DNA of 39,707 nt from an uncultured Clostridia bacterium (GTDB taxonomy: Bacteria > Bacillota > Clostridia > Christensenellales > UBA1242): contig CANRQB010000006.1 in the NCBI GenBank assembly GCA_947632645.1, forward strand, positions 1 to 39,707, in the 5' to 3' direction. The number at the start of each line of letters is the position of its first letter. The first letter of the stretch is position 1. Both the position numbers and the translations under genes were made by a program. Below are positions 7,553 to 13,826 of this stretch, in pieces. The notes below the pieces were generated by a model, which searched no databases, was not told the DNA's origin, and worked only from the letters and a program-made list of their open reading frames with translations.

Positions 7553-8701
7553 ATGAACGAAGTAATTTTAATTAGATTTAACGAAATTCATCTTAAAGGC
7601 GGCAACAAACACTACTTTTTAAAGTTGCTTATAAATAACATCCGTCACGCACTATCTGGCATCGATTGCAAGATAGAAAATATCCAAAATCGTGTGTTGG
7701 TGCGCGGATTTTCTGATGCGGATGAGATTATATCCAAACTGAAATTTGTGTTTGGTGTGCATTCCATTTCTAAGGCGGTTGAAGTTAACAACAGCGCGGA
7801 TGAAATTATAAATTATGTAAAAAACATCAATATTTCGGGCAGTTTTAAGTGCGAAGTTAACCGTGCGGACAAAACTTTCCCTATAAAATCCATCGATTTT
7901 GCCGCGCAATTGGGCGAGATTATCCTAGACAAAAACAACAAAAGCCATGTGGATGTTAGGCATCCAAACACGGTTGTCAGCGTGGACATTCGCGAAACGG
8001 GCAAAACCTACATTTTTTATAAAACCTATTTTGCGTACGATGGCTTGCCACTTGGCGAGCATCGCGATGGTTTGCTATTGCTTAGTGGCGGGATAGATAG
8101 CCCAGTTGCAGGCTTCTCTATGGCTAAGCGCGGGCTTAGGCAGGATATTTTGCACTTTGACAGTTTCCCATACACCAGCACGCAAGCCAAGCAAAAGGTT
8201 ATAGATATCGCCAAATCGATTAAAGATAAGATTGGTGCAAAATATATGTATGTCTGCTCGATGACCAAAATGCAGGAGGAATTTCATGTTAACTGCAAAA
8301 CCGAATTTGCAATTAATCTACTTAGGCGTGCCATGATTAGAGTAGCCAACGCGGTGTGCAAAAAATACGGCTATAAAACCATAATAACAGGCGAAAGTTT
8401 GGGCCAAGTTGCCAGCCAAACCATAGAAAGCCTAACCAGCACAAATAGTGTGGCAGAATATCCCGTTTTGCGCCCACTAATCAGTTTTAATAAGGACGAA
8501 ATTATCTCCCTAGCCAAAGAAATTGGCACTTATGACATAAGCATTTTGCCATACGAGGATTGCTGCACCGTGTTTTTGCCACGCAACCCAGTAATTAAGC
8601 CAAGGGTAAAGGATGCCGTGCGTGAAGAGGCCAAAATTAACTACAACGAACTACTGCAAATTGTTATAAACAATATAGAAGTTATAAATTTGGATGAATA
8701 A
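7553..8701 (+). CDS. thiI: tRNA 4-thiouridine synthase ThiI
   Basis: This 382-residue protein is the usual length for ThiI without the C-terminal rhodanese domain. An N-terminal ferredoxin-like/THUMP part (about residues 1-165) includes RFNEIHLKGGNK. The PP-loop ATP pyrophosphatase domain follows, with LLSGGIDSPVAG at about 176-187. GESLGQVASQT and PYEDCCTVFLPRNPVIKP sit near the end, the latter with the conserved Cys of the family. It adenylates U8 of tRNA and transfers sulfur from the partner desulfurase encoded just upstream. The start has AAAGGA 7 nt upstream. A palindrome with a short T-run follows the gene. Confidence 0.94.
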   Translation: MNEVILIRFNEIHLKGGNKHYFLKLLINNIRHALSGIDCKIENIQNRVLVRGFSDADEIISKLKFVFGVHSISKAVEVNNSADEIINYVKNINISGSFKCEVNRADKTFPIKSIDFAAQLGEIILDKNNKSHVDVRHPNTVVSVDIRETGKTYIFYKTYFAYDGLPLGEHRDGLLLLSGGIDSPVAGFSMAKRGLRQDILHFDSFPYTSTQAKQKVIDIAKSIKDKIGAKYMYVCSMTKMQEEFHVNCKTEFAINLLRRAMIRVANAVCKKYGYKTIITGESLGQVASQTIESLTSTNSVAEYPVLRPLISFNKDEIISLAKEIGTYDISILPYEDCCTVFLPRNPVIKPRVKDAVREEAKINYNELLQIVINNIEVINLDE

Positions 8702-8751
8702 TTTTTATAAAATTAATCCGAACAAAACAACAATAAAAATCTATAATCAAT

Positions 8752-8788
8752 ATATATGGTATGTAGAGCGCTATATACCATATATTTT
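8752..8788 (+). terminator. Palindrome after thiI, probable terminator; copy of a dispersed element
   Basis: Arms ATATATGGTAT (8752-8762) and ATACCATATAT (8775-8785) enclose a 12-nt loop containing AGCGCT, followed by TTTT. A related sequence lies at 18569-18610, sharing GGTATGTAG, CGC and TATATTTTGT in order. Confidence 0.6.
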
Positions 8789-8825
8789 GTATATAAAAAC
8801 ATTTTTTAATAATTTGTTAGTTTAG

Positions 8826-8855
8826 TTGACTTTTATTTTTACATTGTGATATAAT
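8826..8855 (+). promoter_or_regulatory. Promoter of the ribonuclease Y gene
   Basis: TTGACT at 8826-8831 and TATAAT at 8850-8855 with an 18-nt spacer, ending 35 nt before the ATG. Confidence 0.8.
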
Positions 8856-8890
8856 TATAGTGTTGCAAAGCAACTTAAAGGTAGGATAGC

Positions 8891-10483
8891 ATGAGCATTA
8901 TATTATCAATGCTTTGTGCTGTTAGCACACCAGTTGCAGTGGTTTTATCTATAATAATGTTAGCAGTCGGCGGTGGCGCAGGTTTGGGCGTTACGCTGGT
9001 TGTTATAAATAAAAAATCTAAATCAGCACAAGGCAAAGCAGATAAAATTTTAACTGATGCGCAAGCACAAGCAGAAAAAATTAAAAAAGAGCAAGTAGAG
9101 CAAACTAACAAAGAAATTAGCGTTTTGCGCGCCACTTTCGAGCAAGAAAATAAAGAGCGCAGAGAAGAAGCCAAGCGCAGTGAAGAACGTTTGTACGCTA
9201 GGGAAGAACTTTTAACCAAAAAAGAAGCTTCGCTAGACAAAAAAGTGGAAGAGTTAGAGCAATCTAAACAAAAAGTTCAAAATCAAATTCAAGCGCTAAA
9301 TTCTAAAGAAGAAGCGCTAGACGAAATGCAAGAAAGCATCGTTAAAGAGTTAGAAAAAGTTAGCGGCATGAGTAAGGATGAGGCCAAACAAGTTATTATC
9401 GACCGCTATACTGAAGAGGCCAAAATCGATGCAGTAAAAATTGCAAAAGAAATAGAAGATAAGGCGCGTGAAGAGGCAGAAAAGAAGGCAAAAAACATCA
9501 TCACACTTGCCATTCAAAAGTGCGCAGCTGACCACACCAGCGAGGTTACAACCAGTGTTGTCACCCTGCCGAGTGAGGAGATGAAAGGTAGAATTATTGG
9601 CCGTGAAGGGCGCAATATTCGCGCATTAGAGGCAGACACTGGGGTGGACTTTATTGTTGACGACACACCAGAGGCAATCACCATTTCTGGGTTTGACCCA
9701 ATTAGGCGCGAAGTGGCGCGTGTGGCACTAGAAAAACTTATTTTAGATGGCCGCATCCACCCTGCACGCATTGAAGAGTTGGTACAAAAAGTTCAAAAGG
9801 ATATAGACGAAAACATTAAAGAAGCGGGCGAAAATGCTTGCTTTGATGCGGATATTCACAATATTCACCCAGAACTTGTAAAAATTTTGGGTAGGCTAAA
9901 ATATCGCACAAGTTATGGCCAAAATGTGCTTAACCACTCGCTAGAAACTTCGTACATTGCCGGTATGTTGGCAGCCGAAGTGGGCGCTAATGAAAAGGTT
10001 GCCCGCCGTGGTGGCTTGTTGCACGACCTTGGTAAGGCGGTGGATCACGAAGTTGAAGGTACGCACGTTTCTATTGGTGTAGAACTTGCCCGCAAATATA
10101 AAGAAAGCGAGGCGGTTATTCACTGCATAGAAGCGCACCATAACGATGTTGAGCCACGCACTTTAGAGGCGGTTATAGTTCAAGCGGCCGACACAATTTC
10201 TAGTGCAAGGCCGGGCGCAAGGCGCGAATCGATTGAAAACTACATTAAACGTTTGCAAGATTTGGAGGCTATTGCCAATGGCTTTAATGGGGTAGAAAAA
10301 ACCTATGCAATTCAAGCCGGGCGCGAAATTCGTGTTATGGTTAAGCCAGAGCAGATAAGCGACGAAGAAGCGCAAGTGCTTGCCCACGATATTGCCAAAG
10401 AAATTGAAGCAAAACTAGAATATCCTGGTCACATTAAAGTTAATGTCATCAGAGAATCTCGCTTTTCAGACACTGCAAAATAA
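8891..10483 (+). CDS. rny: Ribonuclease Y
   Basis: This 530-residue endoribonuclease initiates mRNA decay in Gram-positive bacteria and is tethered to the membrane. The order of parts is typical: an N-terminal membrane segment (residues about 12-38), a long charged coiled coil (about 42-200, rich in Lys, Glu, Gln and Ala), and a KH domain with [15 protein letters not shown] near 233. The HD domain has [13 protein letters not shown] near 349 and [12 protein letters not shown] near 376, followed by EAHHND. The C-terminus is well conserved ([20 protein letters not shown]). The gene has its own sigma A promoter and a strong terminator, so it is monocistronic. The ribosome site is a weak GTAGGA-like tract. 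Confidence 0.96.
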   Translation: MSIILSMLCAVSTPVAVVLSIIMLAVGGGAGLGVTLVVINKKSKSAQGKADKILTDAQAQAEKIKKEQVEQTNKEISVLRATFEQENKERREEAKRSEERLYAREELLTKKEASLDKKVEELEQSKQKVQNQIQALNSKEEALDEMQESIVKELEKVSGMSKDEAKQVIIDRYTEEAKIDAVKIAKEIEDKAREEAEKKAKNIITLAIQKCAADHTSEVTTSVVTLPSEEMKGRIIGREGRNIRALEADTGVDFIVDDTPEAITISGFDPIRREVARVALEKLILDGRIHPARIEELVQKVQKDIDENIKEAGENACFDADIHNIHPELVKILGRLKYRTSYGQNVLNHSLETSYIAGMLAAEVGANEKVARRGGLLHDLGKAVDHEVEGTHVSIGVELARKYKESEAVIHCIEAHHNDVEPRTLEAVIVQAADTISSARPGARRESIENYIKRLQDLEAIANGFNGVEKTYAIQAGREIRVMVKPEQISDEEAQVLAHDIAKEIEAKLEYPGHIKVNVIRESRFSDTAK

Positions 10484-10491
10484 TAAAAATT

Positions 10492-10513
10492 GCCCTAAAT
10501 TTAGGGCTTTTTT
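10492..10513 (+). terminator. Terminator after rny
   Basis: Perfect 16-nt palindrome GCCCTAAA/TTTAGGGC (10492-10507) followed by six T. Confidence 0.88.
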
Positions 10514-10518
10514 AATTT

Positions 10519-10541
10519 AAAAAAACCGCCCCAATAGGGCA
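10519..10541 (-). terminator. Terminator of the 10543 gene
   Basis: On the - strand GCCC-TATTG-GGGC followed by GG and a T-run. The stem is short, but it lies directly after the stop codon and converges with the rny terminator. Confidence 0.6.
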
Positions 10542-10542
10542 G

Positions 10543-10938
10543 TTAAACATTTTTTGTTTCAGTTTTTTGTAATAGGTCAACTACTTTTGAAAAATATCTC
10601 CATCCGCCGCGATAACTTGCAGAATATTGTTTAGTTGCTTTGCTTACATTTAAATTAATAATTTTAATTCCGAGAGATTTTTGAATAAATTTGACTATGA
10701 TTCGTTCATCTATTGCTTCTTCACCCTTTAACAAAATTAATGATTGCATAGCATTATCTAAATCAAATAATTGCTTATCAGTTAATTTATTAGCAGTTTC
10801 GTAATGTGCGGATAAAGAATATATTGCTTGTAAAGTTGATCCACTTTCCTTTAAATCATATACTTTATTACGCTCCAATTCCATGTCTTCTTTAATTGTT
10901 TCCCAACGTTTAGCATTTACTAATAAATTGTATTCCAT
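10543..10938 (-). CDS. Hypothetical protein, 131 residues
   Basis: I do not recognise this family. The start is the ATG at 10938, preceded by AGGAGGAATT; the frame is open to a TTG at 10986, but that codon sits inside the promoter -35 box and cannot be the start. The protein begins MEYNLLVNAKRWETIKEDME, is mainly charged and helical, and has no signal peptide or membrane segment. The C-terminal half contains IIVKFIQKSLGIKIINLNVS and a basic/aromatic patch SASYRGGWRYFSKVVDLL, which could bind nucleic acid, though that is speculative. It has its own consensus promoter and terminator and lies next to accessory genes. Confidence 0.72.
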   Translation of the reverse strand: MEYNLLVNAKRWETIKEDMELERNKVYDLKESGSTLQAIYSLSAHYETANKLTDKQLFDLDNAMQSLILLKGEEAIDERIIVKFIQKSLGIKIINLNVSKATKQYSASYRGGWRYFSKVVDLLQKTETKNV

Positions 10939-10957
10939 AATTCCTCCTAATATTAAT

Positions 10958-10986
10958 ATAATATCACAAAACAATAGGTCTGTCAA
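10958..10986 (-). promoter_or_regulatory. Promoter of the 10543 gene
   Basis: On the - strand TTGACA (10986-10981), a 17-nt spacer and TATTAT (10963-10958). The predicted transcript has a short leader with AGGAGG before the ATG at 10938. Confidence 0.82.
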
Positions 10987-11117
10987 TATATAAAAATAAA
11001 AAACCGCAATTTTATTTTAGTATAACCACAAATTTATGTCAATAGTTTTTTAAAAGATTGTCATATAACTAAAAAAAATCCGCAAGAAAAATAGTAAAAT
11101 TATTTTAGTTTAAACAG

Positions 11118-11146
11118 TTGACAATTTGGCATGCATACTATATAAT
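11118..11146 (+). promoter_or_regulatory. Promoter of tRNA-Trp
   Basis: TTGACA (11118-11123), exactly 17 nt, TATAAT (11141-11146), both perfect, starting transcription about 5 nt before the tRNA. Confidence 0.9.
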
Positions 11147-11156
11147 ATAAAAGTAT

Positions 11157-11231
11157 AGGGGAGTGGCTCAATGGTAGAGTAGCGGTCTCCAAAACCGTAG
11201 GTTGCGTGTTCGAATCGCGTCTCCCCTGCCA
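11157..11231 (+). tRNA. tRNA-Trp (anticodon CCA)
   Basis: The acceptor stem AGGGGAG (11157-11163) pairs with CTCCCCT (11221-11227). The discriminator G is at 11228 and an encoded CCA occupies 11229-11231. The anticodon arm GCGGT-CTCCAAA-ACCGT carries CCA, and the T arm contains GTTCGAATC. A hairpin terminator follows. Confidence 0.95.
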
Positions 11232-11235
11232 AAAT

Positions 11236-11264
11236 AACCAAGTTCAAATATTGGTTGTTTTTTT
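11236..11264 (+). terminator. Terminator after tRNA-Trp
   Basis: AACCAA (11236-11241) and TTGGTT (11251-11256) followed by G and a T-run. Confidence 0.82.
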
Positions 11265-11427
11265 ATTCAAATTGACGAAATATTGTGTATTATTAGATTT
11301 AAAATGTCGATATCTTTTTTAATAAAATTTTTTCGTGCAAAAAATCTTAAAAAATGATATTTTTGTTGTAAAAACAACACAATTTTTTAATTTTTAATAC
11401 TATAATGTGCGTGATGGAGATAAAGAA

Positions 11428-11520
11428 AAAACCCGTTGTAGCGGGCTTTATCTCGTCAGATTGGAAGCTTATTAAATGTCGATGGGAAGACAATTTTTAA
11501 TAAGAATTAGTACTTGACTA
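11428..11520 (-). ncRNA. Possible small structured RNA between tRNA-Trp and the HEPN-like gene
   Basis: Read on the - strand, TTGACA (11554-11549) and TATAAT (11533-11528) form a promoter with a short 15-nt spacer. Downstream lie three hairpins in a row: ATTAGT/ACTAAT, then CTTATTAAA/TTTAATAAG with an inner TGTC/GACA (11469-11505), then CCCG/CGGG followed by six T, a terminator-like end at about 11428. A 9-bp outer repeat GAGATAAAG/CTTTATCTC encloses the last hairpin and its T-run. No open reading frame is present. The predicted RNA would be about 90 nt. The spacer is not ideal and expression cannot be judged, so this is a candidate. The rest of 11265-11620 is AT-rich; it also holds a TGTTGT/ACAACA hairpin with a T-run near 11363-11388. 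Confidence 0.4.
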
Positions 11521-11590
11521 ATAATATATTATAATAAATTTAAAATTATGTCAATTAAAAAATTATAATTTTTAAAAATTGTTTTCGTAA

Positions 11591-11615
11591 GCTCCCAAAA
11601 TCTTTTAAAAGGAGC
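11591..11615 (+). promoter_or_regulatory. Hairpin covering the Shine-Dalgarno sequence of the HEPN-like gene
   Basis: GCTCC (11591-11595) is an exact complement of GGAGC (11611-11615), which contains the Shine-Dalgarno sequence of the gene starting at 11621. The loop is 15 nt. If formed, the stem hides the ribosome site. Only 5 bp, so this is a suggestion. Confidence 0.4.
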
Positions 11616-11620
11616 AAATA

Positions 11621-12475
11621 ATGTATCACGAATATACTCAAGATGAATTAAGATCATTTTGCAAACAAAACATTGAGAACTTAGAGATTTGGGCTAGAAA
11701 TTTAATTCATGAAAAATTAACAACTAAGTATGGATCGAATTATATTCAATATAAGACACCAGAGCAAAAATTCTTAATAAAAAAAGAAATAAGGCAACAT
11801 GTAGACTCAATGCAAAAGAAAGACCCAGATAGATATAAACGAGGTGTAGACGCATTATATATTGATCATATAATATATTTTCTATGCCATGATAAATTTT
11901 ATAACAGTTTGTTTAAAGAAGCATTGGATGAAATTTATCCTGACGGAAGAGAAGAAGTTAGAACAATGTTGACAAGGCTGATCCCAATAAGAAACCTTCT
12001 TTCTCATTCAAATCCGATTTCTATGCATCAAGTTGAAAGAGCGATTTGCTATTCACATGATTTTATTGAAGGATTAAAAAATTATTATTCGAAAAAAGGA
12101 AAAGAAAGAATGTGGAATGTACCAAGAATTATAAAAATTAAAGATTCATTTGGAAATGTTTTTAATAATTTTAAAGATGAGTCAACATGTGTTGTTCATA
12201 TAAATCAACTAATGCATGTAGGCGATTCTTACTCTTTAGAAATAGAAATTGATCCCACATTTAGTAAAAAAGATTATACTATTGAATGGAAATATAAAAA
12301 TAAAGTTATTAACAACGACAAAGAAAATTTTCATATTAAATTTTCTAATGCAGATGTGTCAGAAAATAATAGTATAGATTGCGAAATTATTCAAAATAAA
12401 GAATGGCACAAATATACTTATCATGATTTTAGAGTTTTAATCTTTTTTACTGTTTTACCACCAATTGACCAGTGA
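11621..12475 (+). CDS. HEPN-like domain protein with beta-rich C-terminal part, possible RNase or defence effector
   Basis: This 284-residue protein is not assigned to a named family by me. The N-terminal about 165 residues are helical and contain RNLLSH near residue 128 in the context LIPIRNLLSHSNPISMHQV. This matches the RNxxxH (Rx4-6H) active-site motif of HEPN ribonuclease and toxin domains. The arrangement, with the motif preceding a helix ending in FIEGLKNYY, resembles Swt1-type HEPN domains. Residues about 185-280 look beta-rich and immunoglobulin-like (YTIEWKYKNKVINN, a Cys in IDCEII). It lies between a tRNA gene and a helicase-associated repeat protein, in an accessory-looking stretch. 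RNase activity is inference from the motif. The AAAAGGAGC ribosome site sets the start. Confidence 0.6.
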   Translation: MYHEYTQDELRSFCKQNIENLEIWARNLIHEKLTTKYGSNYIQYKTPEQKFLIKKEIRQHVDSMQKKDPDRYKRGVDALYIDHIIYFLCHDKFYNSLFKEALDEIYPDGREEVRTMLTRLIPIRNLLSHSNPISMHQVERAICYSHDFIEGLKNYYSKKGKERMWNVPRIIKIKDSFGNVFNNFKDESTCVVHINQLMHVGDSYSLEIEIDPTFSKKDYTIEWKYKNKVINNDKENFHIKFSNADVSENNSIDCEIIQNKEWHKYTYHDFRVLIFFTVLPPIDQ

Positions 12476-12527
12476 TATTTAATTACTAAAAAATTTTTAG
12501 AAATAAAAATATATTATATAAATAACA

Positions 12528-12559
12528 AAAAAATGGGCTTAATCTGGCCCATTATTTTT
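12528..12559. terminator. Bidirectional terminator between the HEPN-like and HA-repeat genes
   Basis: AATGGGC (12532-12538) and GCCCATT (12547-12553), flanked by an A-tract on the left and T-tract on the right, so it can end transcription from both sides. It overlaps the last codons of the - strand gene. Confidence 0.75.
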
Positions 12560-13216
12560 GTATTTTGATGTGAATGGGAAGGAGATGTTGTCGAGTAGGT
12601 ATTTGCGGTCGTCCTCCAAACTGCCTTTTTGCTCCTCGTCTAATTGGCGATTAAACCATTTTTCTATGCTTTTAAATTCAGGTAGGGATTGTACTAGTTC
12701 ATAGTCACCGCCCACTATTTTCAGTAGTTCGATAAGCTTATTGTAGTTTTTAAACCAGATATTGCGTTGCTGAGTTTTTGGTAGTTTGCTATCGTCAAAC
12801 GGAAAGCCAACTTTTTCTAATTCATATTGCCTGTCCGCATCCAAACTGCCGTTCTTTTCCTCCTTGCGCTGTTTAGCTTCCCATGATGAAAGCTTTGCTG
12901 TTTTGCCAGTTCTTTGCACGCGTTCGCCATTGGAGTTTACTAACTCTTGCACATATCTTTCCTCGTAATTCTGCCAAGTTGTATCAGATTCGTCGCGCTT
13001 AACTTTATCATAATCCCAATAAAAATTGATGCTTTTTAGCAGTGTTTCCTTATACTTTTCCAGCGCATTTGCCTTATATGCATCGCGCTGCTCACGCACA
13101 AAAGCAGCCAAATTTCTTTCACTCTCATCCTTAGCATCGGCTTTGGGATAGCGCTTGTTGTCGCGCAAAAAATTGGTTAGTTTGATATATAAATTCATCC
13201 ATTCAACTTCTGTCAT
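12539..13216 (-). CDS. Helicase-associated (HA) domain repeat protein without helicase
   Basis: This 225-residue protein is made almost entirely of three repeats of about 65 residues that match the helicase-associated (HA) domain pattern. Each has W..xY..L..F/L, a basic patch, an (L/S)xx(W/F)xx(K/R)QR-like segment, and an ending xxLxxxxFxF/W. Repeat 1 is about 6-68 (LAAFVREQRDAYK), repeat 2 about 81-146 (LSSWEAKQRKEEKNGSLDADR) and repeat 3 about 155-216 (IEKWFNRQLDEEQKGSLEDDR). HA domains are small helical bundles thought to bind nucleic acid, usually found at the end of SF2 helicases. None is present here. The start has GGAGAG 6 nt upstream. Such stand-alone HA proteins occur in accessory regions; the role is unknown. 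Confidence 0.75.
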   Translation of the reverse strand: MTEVEWMNLYIKLTNFLRDNKRYPKADAKDESERNLAAFVREQRDAYKANALEKYKETLLKSINFYWDYDKVKRDESDTTWQNYEERYVQELVNSNGERVQRTGKTAKLSSWEAKQRKEEKNGSLDADRQYELEKVGFPFDDSKLPKTQQRNIWFKNYNKLIELLKIVGGDYELVQSLPEFKSIEKWFNRQLDEEQKGSLEDDRKYLLDNISFPFTSKYKNNGPD

Positions 13217-13294
13217 AATCTCTCCAATAACATTTTACAATAAAAGTTAGATTTTGTCAATATAAATTTAAATTTTGCTAACGGGTTAAAATAT

Positions 13295-13323
13295 TTGACT
13301 TAATTTTTTAGCTAAGGTACAAT
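13295..13323 (+). promoter_or_regulatory. Promoter of rnhA, leaderless type
   Basis: TTGACT (13295-13300), 17 nt, TACAAT (13318-13323). The -10 box ends 6 nt before the ATG at 13330, so transcription should start at or next to the A of the start codon. Confidence 0.75.
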
Positions 13324-13329
13324 ATAAGC

Positions 13330-13785
13330 ATGAAAAAAGTTACAATTTACACAGATGGCGCGTGCAGTGGCAATCCGGGCGCGGGCGGCTGGGGCGCGCT
13401 TCTTATGTATAAGGATAATCCTCCAAAAGAAATAAGCGGGTATAACGCAAACACCACAAACAATCAAATGGAATTAACCGCAGCCATTATGGCGCTAGAT
13501 AAACTTAAAATGCCGTGCGAAGTGGATTTGTATAGCGATAGCGCCTATCTTATAAACGGTTTTAACGAAGGGTGGGTTACGCGCTGGCAGTTAAATGGCT
13601 TTAAATCATCTAACAAAAAACCGGTGCAAAATGTTGAGCTGTGGCAGCGCCTAATTGAATTTAACAATACGCACAAAATAACCTGGATTAAGGTTAAAGG
13701 CCATGCGGACAACAAATATAACAATAGGTGCGACCAACTTGCCACGGGCGAAATTGCCAAACATAAAAATGATATAGATGCTTAA
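13330..13785 (+). CDS. rnhA: Ribonuclease HI
   Basis: This 151-residue enzyme removes RNA from RNA:DNA hybrids. All catalytic acids are in place: Asp9 in YTDGACSGNPGAGGWGA, Glu48 in NNQMELTAA, Asp70 in YSDSAYL and Asp135 in NNRCDQLA, with His125 in KGHAD. The basic handle region (WVTRWQLNGFKSSNKKPVQN) seen in E. coli-type RNase HI is present. The N-terminal beta strand begins right after the ATG at 13330, so the start is fixed, yet there is no Shine-Dalgarno sequence. The gene has its own promoter and terminator. Confidence 0.95.
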   Translation: MKKVTIYTDGACSGNPGAGGWGALLMYKDNPPKEISGYNANTTNNQMELTAAIMALDKLKMPCEVDLYSDSAYLINGFNEGWVTRWQLNGFKSSNKKPVQNVELWQRLIEFNNTHKITWIKVKGHADNKYNNRCDQLATGEIAKHKNDIDA

Positions 13786-13801
13786 GGCATCTGTTTTTTT
13801 A
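13776..13801 (+). terminator. Terminator after rnhA
   Basis: AGATGC (13776-13781) and GCATCT (13787-13792), followed by TG and seven T. It overlaps the rnhA stop codon. Confidence 0.85.
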
Positions 13802-13803
13802 TG

Positions 13804-13826
13804 TAAAAAAAGAGCCAAGCGGCTCT
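13804..13826 (-). terminator. Terminator of the ABC transporter operon
   Basis: On the - strand AGAGCC-GCTT-GGCTCT followed by seven T. It converges with the rnhA terminator and overlaps the permease stop codon. Confidence 0.85.

Noticed and set aside
10939..10986. Longer start (TTG at 10986) for the 10543 gene
   Set aside because: It overlaps a consensus -35 box; the ATG at 10938 has AGGAGG at good distance.
11157..13216. Genomic island integrated at tRNA-Trp
   Set aside because: The HEPN-like and HA-repeat genes look accessory, but there is no integrase and I found no repeat of the tRNA 3' end downstream that would mark an att site.
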